A DNA stretch of 12,917 bases from Pseudomonadota bacterium (lineage in GTDB: Bacteria > Pseudomonadota > Alphaproteobacteria > Rhizobiales > Devosiaceae), in the NCBI GenBank assembly GCA_023433985.1, contig JAEYTN010000295.1:1-12917 (forward strand), read 5' to 3'. Shown piece by piece: positions 7,628 through 12,917 of this stretch (within the stretch, counting starts at the first letter, position 1; each line of letters begins with the position of its first letter). Below the pieces are notes generated by a model. The model saw only the letters and a program-made list of their open reading frames with translations, ran no database searches and was not told the origin of the DNA. The position numbers and the translations under genes were made by a program.

Positions 7628-7780
7628 CAGGACTCATTTCTCAACCGGACTGTGAAGGCTTGAATAACAGGCGAATCCCTAGGGTTCCAGCCTCGAATCA
7701 AGCTCTTGGCCAGTAACCTTGACAAAGCGGCAGGCACATGCGCTTGTCCCGCGCCTCAACCGCCTTTCCCGAGATCTGAA
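7628..7780. other. Divergent rnd/aspS intergenic region
   Basis: A 153-base non-coding spacer that must hold the promoters of both rnd (leftward) and aspS (rightward). I see a TTGACA at 7719-7724 that could serve as a -35 element for aspS and a short CCCTAGGG palindrome at 7677-7684, but no clear riboswitch or leader peptide. An open frame from TTG at 7706 runs in frame into aspS, but its residues look unlike any AspRS N-terminus. Confidence 0.5.
7719..7747 (+). promoter_or_regulatory. Candidate aspS promoter
   Basis: A perfect TTGACA -35 hexamer (7719-7724) is followed after 17 bases by gcttgt (7742-7747), a poor -10 match, about 34 bases before the aspS start. Alphaproteobacterial promoters often keep only the TTGAC part, so this is plausible but unproven. 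Confidence 0.3.
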
Positions 7781-9556
7781 ATGACACAGATGCACCGTTA
7801 TCGCTCCCATACCTGCGCCCAGCTGACGACGGGTGACGTGGGCAATAATGCGCGTCTGTCGGGCTGGGTGCACCGCATCCGCGACCATGGCGGCCTGCTG
7901 TTCATCGACCTGCGCGACCATTACGGCATCACCCAGTGCGTGGTGGACCCGGATTCGCCGGCATTTGCGGCGGCCGAGAAGCTGCGCGCCGAATTCGTGA
8001 TCCGCATCGACGGCGAAGTGAAGGCCCGCACGCCGGAGACCGTGAACGCAACGCTGCCGACCGGCGGCGTGGAAGTGTTCATCCGCGAACTCGAGGTGCT
8101 GGGTTCGGCGACCGACCTGCCGCTGCCAGTGTTCGGCGAGCCGGACTATCCGGAGGATATCCGGCTGCGCTACCGCTTCCTGGACCTGCGCCGCGAGACG
8201 CTGCACGCCAACATCGTGAAGCGCACCAAGATCATCGCCGCGATGCGCCGCGAGATGACCAATATCGGCTTTGCCGAGTATTCGACGCCGATCCTGACCG
8301 CCTCGTCGCCGGAAGGCGCGCGCGACTTCCTCGTGCCCAGCCGCATCCACCAGGGCAAGTTCTTCGCCCTGCCGCAGGCGCCGCAGCAGTACAAGCAGCT
8401 GCTGATGGTGGCAGGCTTCGACCGCTACTTCCAGATCGCGCCGTGTTTCCGCGACGAGGACCCGCGCGCCGACCGGTTGCCCGGCGAGTTCTACCAGCTC
8501 GACCTCGAGATGAGCTTCGTCACCCAGGAAGACATCTGGAACACGATGACGCCCGTGATCACCTCGATCTTCGAGGAGTTCGCCGACGGCAAGCCGGTGA
8601 CCAGGGAGTGGCCGCGCATTCCCTACGACACGGCGATCCGCAGGTATGGCTCGGACAAGCCCGACCTGCGCAACCCCATCGAGATGCAGGACGTGACCGA
8701 GCACTTCCGCGGCTCGGGCTTCGGTGTGTTCGCCAACCAGCTCGCGTCCGACAGCAAGGTCGAAGTGTGGGCCATTCCCGCCAAGACCGGCGGATCGCGC
8801 GCCTTCTGCGACCGGATGAATGCCTGGGCGCAGGGGCAGGGCCAGCCGGGGCTGGGCTACATCTTCTTCAAGGACGGCGCCGGTTCGGGCCCGATCGCCA
8901 AGAATATTGGCGAGGAGCGGACGGCGGCCATCCGCGCGCAGCTCGGGCTTGCCGATGGCGATGCGGTGTTCTTCGTGCTCGGCCGGCCGGACAAGATGTA
9001 CAAGTTCGCCGGCGAGGCTCGGGTGAAGGTTGGGCTCGACCTGAACCTGACCGAGCTCGACCAGTACAAGCTCTGCTGGATCGTCGACTTCCCGTTCTAC
9101 GAGTGGAGCGAGGAAGAGAAGCGGTTCGACTTCGCGCACAACCCCTTCTCGATGCCGCAGGGCGGTCGCGAAGCGCTGGAGGGCAAGGACCCGCTGGAGA
9201 TCAAGGCGTACCAGTACGACGCGGTCTGCAACGGCTTCGAAATCGCTTCTGGCTCGATCCGTAACCAGGAGCCGGAGACCATGGTCGCGGCGTTCGAGAA
9301 GACCGGAAAGAGCCGCGAGGAAGTCGAGGCGCAGTTCGGTGGCCTCTATCGCGCGTTCCAGTTCGGGGCGCCGCCGCATGGTGGCGCGGCGTTCGGCGTC
9401 GACCGCATCGTGATGCTGCTGTGCGGGGTGCAGAACCTGCGCGAAATCACGCTGTTCCCGATGAACCAGCAGGCCGAAGACCTGCTGATGGGAGCGCCGA
9501 GCCCGGCGGAGCCCAAGCAGCTGCGCGAGCTCGGCATCCGGCTCAACCTGCAGTAA
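7781..9556 (+). CDS. aspS: Aspartyl-tRNA synthetase
   Basis: A 591-residue class IIb aminoacyl-tRNA synthetase that charges tRNA-Asp with aspartate. The OB-fold anticodon-binding domain comes first ([19 protein letters not shown], about 31-49). The catalytic core has a motif 1 helix at about residues 145-170, motif 2 FRDED (223-227), a bacterial GAD insertion in the middle, and motif 3 ending in GVDR (539-542). The histidine-glycine in RDHGG resembles non-discriminating AspRS enzymes, which also charge tRNA-Asn for GatCAB amidation; that is inference, and other determinants were not checked. I chose ATG 7781, with GAGA six bases upstream; ATG 7790 (MHRYRSH) is equally family-like. The gene is divergent from rnd, with a terminator-like hairpin nine bases after its stop. 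Its end overlaps the convergent glycosyltransferase by 14 bases. Confidence 0.96.
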   Translation: MTQMHRYRSHTCAQLTTGDVGNNARLSGWVHRIRDHGGLLFIDLRDHYGITQCVVDPDSPAFAAAEKLRAEFVIRIDGEVKARTPETVNATLPTGGVEVFIRELEVLGSATDLPLPVFGEPDYPEDIRLRYRFLDLRRETLHANIVKRTKIIAAMRREMTNIGFAEYSTPILTASSPEGARDFLVPSRIHQGKFFALPQAPQQYKQLLMVAGFDRYFQIAPCFRDEDPRADRLPGEFYQLDLEMSFVTQEDIWNTMTPVITSIFEEFADGKPVTREWPRIPYDTAIRRYGSDKPDLRNPIEMQDVTEHFRGSGFGVFANQLASDSKVEVWAIPAKTGGSRAFCDRMNAWAQGQGQPGLGYIFFKDGAGSGPIAKNIGEERTAAIRAQLGLADGDAVFFVLGRPDKMYKFAGEARVKVGLDLNLTELDQYKLCWIVDFPFYEWSEEEKRFDFAHNPFSMPQGGREALEGKDPLEIKAYQYDAVCNGFEIASGSIRNQEPETMVAAFEKTGKSREEVEAQFGGLYRAFQFGAPPHGGAAFGVDRIVMLLCGVQNLREITLFPMNQQAEDLLMGAPSPAEPKQLRELGIRLNLQ

Positions 9557-10436
9557 CAGGCGGGGGAGCGGCTTCGTCGCCGCTCCTTCGACCGACCTGC
9601 GACAGCACGCCCGCGGCCTGCGCGAGGGCAAGGCAGCAGGCGAGCGGCGCGGCGGCGACGAGCGTGCCGCGCCGGTGTGCCGGCAGGCGAACGATCATCG
9701 ACAACGCGTAGAACAGGGCACCCGCTATCCGGCGCATCGCGCGAAGGGTGGCGTGGCCGCTCTGTTCCCGCATCCAGCCGTGGAGGTGGACGCCTCGCCG
9801 GAACGAGTCGGTGAGCGCGGCGCGGAAGGTCGTCGGGTTGCGGTGGAGGGTGACGACCGACGGAGCCCATGCCGGCGGGGCAGGCAGGCGGTCGTTGAAC
9901 TCCGTGTCCTCGTTGGTCAACCGGTCTTCGAGGAAGGCACCGTGGTAGGCGAAGGCTTCGCGGCGATAGGAGACGCCGTAGCGCACGGTTCCGGCGCCCG
10001 GATAGTCGGGATCGCGGCGGCCATGGACCAGCATGTGGACGGCCCAACTGGCAAGGGGGATGCTTCCGTCGGCGGCGGGCGCCGGGAGGATCGCCGAGGC
10101 TACGGCCAGCGCCGTGCGGTGCGCGTCGAGACGATGCGCGGCCCAGCCGGGCGTGGCGAGGCAATCGGCGGCTAGGAAGGCGATAACGGGGCCATGCGAT
10201 TCGGCGAGCCCCAGGTTGCGGGTGCCGCCGGGAAGCCGGGGCGTCGAGCCTTCGACCAGCACGATGTGGTCGAGGACGTGATGCAGGGCAGGGCGCAGCG
10301 ACCCGGCACCCGTGTTGACGACGATGATCTCGATAGCGAGGCTGTCGTCGGCAAGGGATGCGACCGCCTCAGTTGCCCGCCTGTCGCCGTGAATGGACAT
10401 CACCACCACCGAGATGGCAGGTGAGGATGGGACCAA
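9543..10436 (-). CDS. Family 2 glycosyltransferase with C-terminal hydrophobic segment
   Basis: A GT-A fold glycosyltransferase, about 297 residues from TTG at 10436. The N-terminal strand [12 protein letters not shown] and [11 protein letters not shown] form the nucleotide-sugar binding start; [19 protein letters not shown] is the classic GT2 stretch. It is followed by AADC where many relatives have a DxD, so the metal-binding motif is degenerate at its first aspartate. [12 protein letters not shown] supplies the usual ED motif (candidate catalytic acids). The C-terminus has a basic region and then a hydrophobic stretch ([20 protein letters not shown]), suggesting membrane association. The start is uncertain: TTG 10436 has GAGG four bases upstream and keeps the first beta-strand; TTG 10502 would overlap the divergent gene; ATG 10400 would cut off the strand. 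Sugar and acceptor are unknown; neighbouring glycan-related genes suggest surface polysaccharide synthesis. Confidence 0.78.
   Translation of the reverse strand: MVPSSPAISVVVMSIHGDRRATEAVASLADDSLAIEIIVVNTGAGSLRPALHHVLDHIVLVEGSTPRLPGGTRNLGLAESHGPVIAFLAADCLATPGWAAHRLDAHRTALAVASAILPAPAADGSIPLASWAVHMLVHGRRDPDYPGAGTVRYGVSYRREAFAYHGAFLEDRLTNEDTEFNDRLPAPPAWAPSVVTLHRNPTTFRAALTDSFRRGVHLHGWMREQSGHATLRAMRRIAGALFYALSMIVRLPAHRRGTLVAAAPLACCLALAQAAGVLSQVGRRSGDEAAPPPVTAG
9565..9588 (+). terminator. Terminator-like hairpin after aspS
   Basis: A perfect 8-bp GC-rich stem, GGAGCGGC (9565-9572) paired with GCCGCTCC (9579-9586), encloses a six-base loop, ttcgtc. It starts nine bases after the aspS stop and is followed by only two Ts, so an intrinsic terminator is plausible but weak. 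It lies inside the coding end of the convergent glycosyltransferase gene. Confidence 0.5.
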
Positions 10437-10515
10437 ACGCCCTCGATGAACTGTCCCGTCGTGCGCCGGGGTGATAGCGGTCGGGCGAAGTGGAGCGGGC
10501 AATGAGGTGTCCGGG

Positions 10516-11274
10516 TTGTTGACTGTGGAAGTTCCAGCGCTGCGGAAACGGCGCCTGTTCGGGCCGCCCCGCCTGGTCGCCGTGTTCTCGTTTCGCTACG
10601 ACGCACACCTCGTGCCGGACCTGATCGAGAATCTGCGGCCGATCGTCGACGGCTGGATCAGCTGGGACGATCGGCAGGCGACGACCACGTATACGGGCGA
10701 TACGGAGCGGCGCAAGCTGCTGATCCAGGCTGCCTACGACGCCGGTGCCCAGTGGGTGCTGGCCATGGACCCCGACGAGCGGCTGGAAAAGGCGGCGGCG
10801 TGGAAGCTCCGCGCGCTGACCATGGTGCCGTTCGCGAGGAGCTGGACGTTCCGGCTGCGCGAGCTCTACGCGCCGGACGCCTACCGCGTGGACGGCATCT
10901 GGGGCCGCAAGCGGCAGGCGCGGTTGTTCCGGTTGTTCGACGAGCAGTTTCCGATCGCCGAGCGCGGCAGCTTCGAAACGGCGGAACTGCACCAGCCCTG
11001 GGTACACTACCGCGAAGGGCAGCGGCGCTCGAACCTCAACCTCTACCACCTCAAGATGATCACGCCGGAACGGCGGCAGGCTCGCAGTGCGCTCTACAAC
11101 GCGCTCGACCCCGAGCGCCGGTTCCAGAAGGTGGGATACGACTATCTCGCCGACGATTCCGGCGCGACGCTGGAACGCATACCGAGGGGGCGTGAGTACC
11201 TGCCGCCGCATCGGGAGGATGCCGGGCTGTGGATGGCCCCGCCGGAAGTGGTCGATCCGATACGCCGGGAGTGA
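10516..11274 (+). CDS. Glycosyltransferase family 2-like protein
   Basis: A protein of about 252 residues resembling small GT2-like transferases. LVAVFSFRYDAHLVPDLIENL, then GWISWDDR, resembles the nucleotide-binding front; AGAQWVLAMDPDERLE gives a DPDE acidic motif (about 85-88) in the position of a DxD or catalytic site. Further on, YRVDGIWGRKRQARLFR and HQPWVHY look like acceptor-side elements. No signal peptide or membrane helix is evident, so it should act in the cytoplasm. The start is uncertain: the frame is open from GTG 10471; TTG 10516 has GAGG eight bases upstream and avoids a 5' overlap with the divergent glycosyltransferase; GTG 10507 is an alternative. It ends five bases before the convergent LCP-like gene. 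Donor and acceptor cannot be read from the sequence. Confidence 0.72.
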   Translation: MLTVEVPALRKRRLFGPPRLVAVFSFRYDAHLVPDLIENLRPIVDGWISWDDRQATTTYTGDTERRKLLIQAAYDAGAQWVLAMDPDERLEKAAAWKLRALTMVPFARSWTFRLRELYAPDAYRVDGIWGRKRQARLFRLFDEQFPIAERGSFETAELHQPWVHYREGQRRSNLNLYHLKMITPERRQARSALYNALDPERRFQKVGYDYLADDSGATLERIPRGREYLPPHREDAGLWMAPPEVVDPIRRE

Positions 11275-11279
11275 GCCGT

Positions 11280-11996
11280 TCAGCGGCGCCCGAGCGTCTG
11301 CGCTGCGGCCGTCTTGGCGCGGTCCAGCAGGTAGCGCGGCCAGGTGCTCTTCACCAGCAGCAGCATGCTGCGCTTGCGCTCCGAGTGGACGCGGTCGAAC
11401 ACCCGCATGTCCCAGCCCGCCGTGACCTGTACGAGGACGGGCAGGGGATCGTTGCCTTCGATTCGGTAGAGCCCGGCGTCGGCGAGGACCGCGGTGAAGT
11501 CGGCGTGCCGGGCGAGCAGGGCGCGCAGCAGCACGGTCTGGCGGCGCAGCCGATCGAGATCCGAGGTTTCGCGGTTCACGCCGTAGCGGGCCCCGATCCA
11601 CTGGTGCAGCCGCTCGCCGGAAAGCCGTTCGGACGGCGGGCGGAACGAGACCTGCTTGCGGCCCTCTTCGATCGGCCGCAGCGGCTCGAGCGGGTACCAG
11701 AAGTCCAGCGGACGCTCGACCGGGACCTCGACCTCCACATTCGCCAGGGCGGCAATAGTGGCGCCACGCCTGAGACAAAGGAAACCGTCGCACGGGAAGC
11801 CGAGCTCCGCGAGGGCGGGCTGCAGCTGGCCGCGGGCGAAGGCCCGGTTGATGCGGTTGTCGATGCCGGGGGCATAGAGGTCGCGCGGGATCCAGGTGAG
11901 GCGGCGGCGCGCGGCATCGACGACCACCAGGATGTCGGTGCGCGACGTCCAGTTGTCCTCATCCATGATGGCGACGCAGACGGTGTTGGCGCACAC
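11280..11996 (-). CDS. LCP (LytR-CpsA-Psr) domain protein without visible membrane anchor
   Basis: A 238-residue protein whose conserved blocks match the LCP fold, a family that transfers lipid-linked glycopolymers to cell-wall or surface acceptors and was long mis-named as transcription attenuators. Seen: RTD (19-21, usual RSD/RAD); LTWIPRDLY (33-41, usual SIPRD); NRINRAFARG (47-56, usual KINAA..GG); VEVEVP (87-92, usual GGVEV); and LSGERLHQWIGARYG followed by SDLDRLRRQ (125-153, usual LSG..AL.Y.R.R and SDfgR..RQ). The arginines and aspartates that bind pyrophosphate in the family appear to be kept. Unlike typical LCP proteins there is no N-terminal transmembrane helix or signal peptide, so its location is puzzling. 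The start is GTG 11996 with GGGAGG seven bases upstream. It is divergent from a c-di-GMP phosphodiesterase gene and lies beside two glycosyltransferases. Assignment is from motif pattern only. Confidence 0.68.
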   Translation of the reverse strand: MCANTVCVAIMDEDNWTSRTDILVVVDAARRRLTWIPRDLYAPGIDNRINRAFARGQLQPALAELGFPCDGFLCLRRGATIAALANVEVEVPVERPLDFWYPLEPLRPIEEGRKQVSFRPPSERLSGERLHQWIGARYGVNRETSDLDRLRRQTVLLRALLARHADFTAVLADAGLYRIEGNDPLPVLVQVTAGWDMRVFDRVHSERKRSMLLLVKSTWPRYLLDRAKTAAAQTLGRR

Positions 11997-12003
11997 GCGG
12001 AGA

Positions 12004-12009
12004 CCTCCC
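12004..12009 (-). promoter_or_regulatory. Shine-Dalgarno of the LCP-like gene
   Basis: GGGAGG on the minus strand, seven bases before the GTG at 11996. It decides this non-ATG start and shows that the protein really begins without a membrane helix, because no upstream in-frame start has comparable support. Confidence 0.65.
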
Positions 12010-12022
12010 GGCTCTCAGCAAC

Positions 12023-12040
12023 GGTTACCGATCGTTAACC
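12023..12040. repeat. 18-bp near-perfect palindrome overlapping the CtrA box
   Basis: GGTTACCGATCGTTAACC equals its own reverse complement apart from one mismatched pair (bases 6 and 13 of the element). It overlaps the first TTAA half-site of the CtrA box, which suggests a second dimeric regulator competing or cooperating there. Confidence 0.5.
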
Positions 12041-12049
12041 ATCTCTTAA
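12035..12049. promoter_or_regulatory. CtrA-type binding site (TTAA-N7-TTAA)
   Basis: TTAACCATCTCTTAA is a perfect match to the alphaproteobacterial CtrA consensus, including the preferred CCAT after the first half-site. It lies 38 bases upstream of the LCP-like start and about 52 bases upstream of the phosphodiesterase start, in the shared divergent control region, so it could regulate either or both. The motif is read directly; binding is inferred. Confidence 0.65.
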
Positions 12050-12061
12050 GCAGCCGGGCGA

Positions 12062-12078
12062 TAGGCATTTTCTGCCTA
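12062..12078. repeat. 6-bp inverted repeat in the leader of the phosphodiesterase gene
   Basis: TAGGCA and TGCCTA flank a five-base TTTTC loop, 23 bases before the GTG start. It could be a small operator or an mRNA hairpin; it is short enough to be chance. Confidence 0.35.
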
Positions 12079-12101
12079 GTTTGGGGGCGGATTCGCGCGC
12101 C

Positions 12102-12917
12102 GTGAAGTCCAAGTACGCCAATGTGCTGATGCTGCTTGCGGCGATCGCGGCTTTCCTGCCGGTGATGGCGGTCGACTTCCTCGTCGATTCCTACGTGCGG
12201 GTGAAGGAGCGGGCGGTGTTGCAGAACTCCGCCGACGCCATCGCCGGCAACGTGCAGGCCGCCGCATATGACACGATAGCTTCGCTGCGCCGGGTGCTGG
12301 CGGACAGCCCGTCGCTCTGTACGCCGAGCTTCGTCGCCAACGTGCACAGGCAGATGGAGCAGAGCCTCTACCTGCGGCAGGTGCTGGTCGAGAATTTCAA
12401 CGGCGTGCAGTACTGCGACGCGCTCGGCAAGGAGGTAAGCTACTCGGCGCTCTCCAAGCCGCTGAGCATTCCCAGCCACACCGAGACGCTGGAGATCGCG
12501 CGGCTGGGCGGGCTCTCGGCGCCCGTGCTGAAGGTGACACAGGGGTTCGGCGAGGCGCGCAAGGTTTCGGCCTTCGCGCCGCTGGTGGCGTCGACGCCGC
12601 AGAGCCTGCTTGCCGGCCTGAAGCCGACCACCACGGTTCGGCTGTCGCTGGCCGACGGCACCGAGGTGATGACCGCAGGCGACGGCAACGCGTTCGGCGA
12701 GCACGATGACGCCGACTACCTGGCGGTGGAAAGCTTTGCCGGGGAACTGCCGCTGAAAGTATCGGCTACGGTGCCGTTCGCGATGGTGCGAGCCGACTAT
12801 TCCGACCTCGACGCCGGTTTCACCGTGCTCTGCTGCCTGATGTGCGGGGCATTCCTGGCGCTGGCGCTGCAATATGTGCGGCGCTCTGACCTGCCGGCCT
12901 TCGACCTCGAGCGCGCC
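12102..12917 (+). CDS. CSS-motif c-di-GMP phosphodiesterase, N-terminal part (cut by window end)
   Basis: The first 272 residues of a membrane protein that stays open to the window end. The layout is that of CSS-motif sensor phosphodiesterases: transmembrane helix 1 at about 8-29, a periplasmic domain at about 30-235, transmembrane helix 2 at about 238-258, then FDLERA, which looks like the first helix of an EAL domain lying mostly outside the window. The periplasmic domain has the paired cysteines of the family, C73 in SLCTPSF and C105 in QYCDALG, with SLYLRQVLVENFNG between. In E. coli PdeC-type proteins such cysteines form a disulfide that restrains c-di-GMP hydrolysis; here the serines of the CSS motif are replaced (CTP, CDA). 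Helix 2 carries three more cysteines (C244, C245, C248). The start is GTG 12102, with a G-rich stretch upstream; TTG 12081 is an alternative. It shares its control region and a CtrA box with the divergent LCP-like gene. Confidence 0.75.
   Translation, partial: MKSKYANVLMLLAAIAAFLPVMAVDFLVDSYVRVKERAVLQNSADAIAGNVQAAAYDTIASLRRVLADSPSLCTPSFVANVHRQMEQSLYLRQVLVENFNGVQYCDALGKEVSYSALSKPLSIPSHTETLEIARLGGLSAPVLKVTQGFGEARKVSAFAPLVASTPQSLLAGLKPTTTVRLSLADGTEVMTAGDGNAFGEHDDADYLAVESFAGELPLKVSATVPFAMVRADYSDLDAGFTVLCCLMCGAFLALALQYVRRSDLPAFDLERA

Noticed and set aside
7677..7684. CCCTAGGG palindrome between rnd and aspS
   Set aside because: Eight bases is within chance for a 153-base spacer, and it matches no regulator that I can name.
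7706..7780. TTG start extending aspS by 25 residues
   Set aside because: The added residues are unlike AspRS N-termini, and the stretch contains the likely promoter and leader; ATG 7781 or 7790 fits the family.
7679..9631. 650-codon minus-strand open frame opposite aspS
   Set aside because: Shadow frame; no family-like motifs, while aspS is complete on the plus strand.
10437..10502. Longer glycosyltransferase (TTG 10502) and longer plus-strand glycosyltransferase (GTG 10471) starts
   Set aside because: Taking both would overlap the 5' ends of two divergent genes and leave no promoter; the shorter starts keep the conserved first strands.
11229..12038. 269-codon plus-strand frame opposite the LCP-like gene
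   Set aside because: The minus strand has LCP signature blocks and a good ribosome binding site; the plus frame has neither.
12015..12872. 285-codon minus-strand open frame near the window end
   Set aside because: It covers the CtrA box and runs antisense to the CSS-motif gene, which has coherent membrane helices and paired cysteines. The minus translation is low-complexity H/R/Q-rich.
1..12917. tRNA, rRNA, CRISPR array, insertion sequence, integrase or attachment site
   Set aside because: Looked for and not seen by eye: no cloverleaf near aspS or rnd, no regularly spaced repeats, and no transposase-like translation. A covariance-model scan would be needed to exclude small RNAs.

Overview
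The window reads as a chromosomal segment of a GC-rich alphaproteobacterium, probably of the Hyphomicrobiales (Rhizobiales). The genus cannot be fixed from this sequence; a Devosia-like organism is only a guess. Three points support the placement: an HdaA-type DnaA-related replication regulator, the gene order AI-2E exporter - hdaA - ppk - ppx followed by rnd and aspS (an arrangement I recall as common in this order), and a textbook CtrA-type TTAA-N7-TTAA site.

Left block (about 121-5741, + strand): four tightly packed genes that look like one operon. They are an AI-2E/PerM-family membrane protein, hdaA (ATGA overlap), polyphosphate kinase ppk1 (start overlapping or abutting the hdaA stop) and a Ppx/GppA phosphatase (TTGA overlap with a strong ribosome binding site). 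The unit couples a replication-initiation regulator to the enzymes that make and degrade polyphosphate.

Middle block (5710-7627, - strand): rnd (RNase D) is followed downstream by a compact mntA-hepT pair, a minimal nucleotidyltransferase antitoxin and a HEPN-fold toxin (type VII toxin-antitoxin). The pair has visibly lower GC (about 53-55% on two hand-counted 60-base lines, against about 67-72% on lines from ppx and aspS). It looks like an accessory insertion between housekeeping genes. Its leader carries a perfect 9-bp inverted repeat with the Shine-Dalgarno sequence in the loop and the start codon in one arm, preceded by 9-nt tandem repeats.

Right-centre (7781-9556, + strand): aspS, divergent from rnd, with a terminator-like hairpin just after its stop.

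Right block (9543-12917): a surface-glycan and signalling neighbourhood. It holds a family-2 glycosyltransferase (-), a divergent second glycosyltransferase-like protein (+), an LCP (LytR-CpsA-Psr)-fold protein without a visible membrane anchor (-), and the 5' part of a CSS-motif c-di-GMP phosphodiesterase (+, cut by the window end). The last two are divergent and share a roughly 105-bp control region containing the CtrA box, an 18-bp near-palindrome and a small inverted repeat. No rRNA, tRNA, CRISPR array, transposase or phage gene was seen, and no gene-free stretch exceeds about 155 bases.
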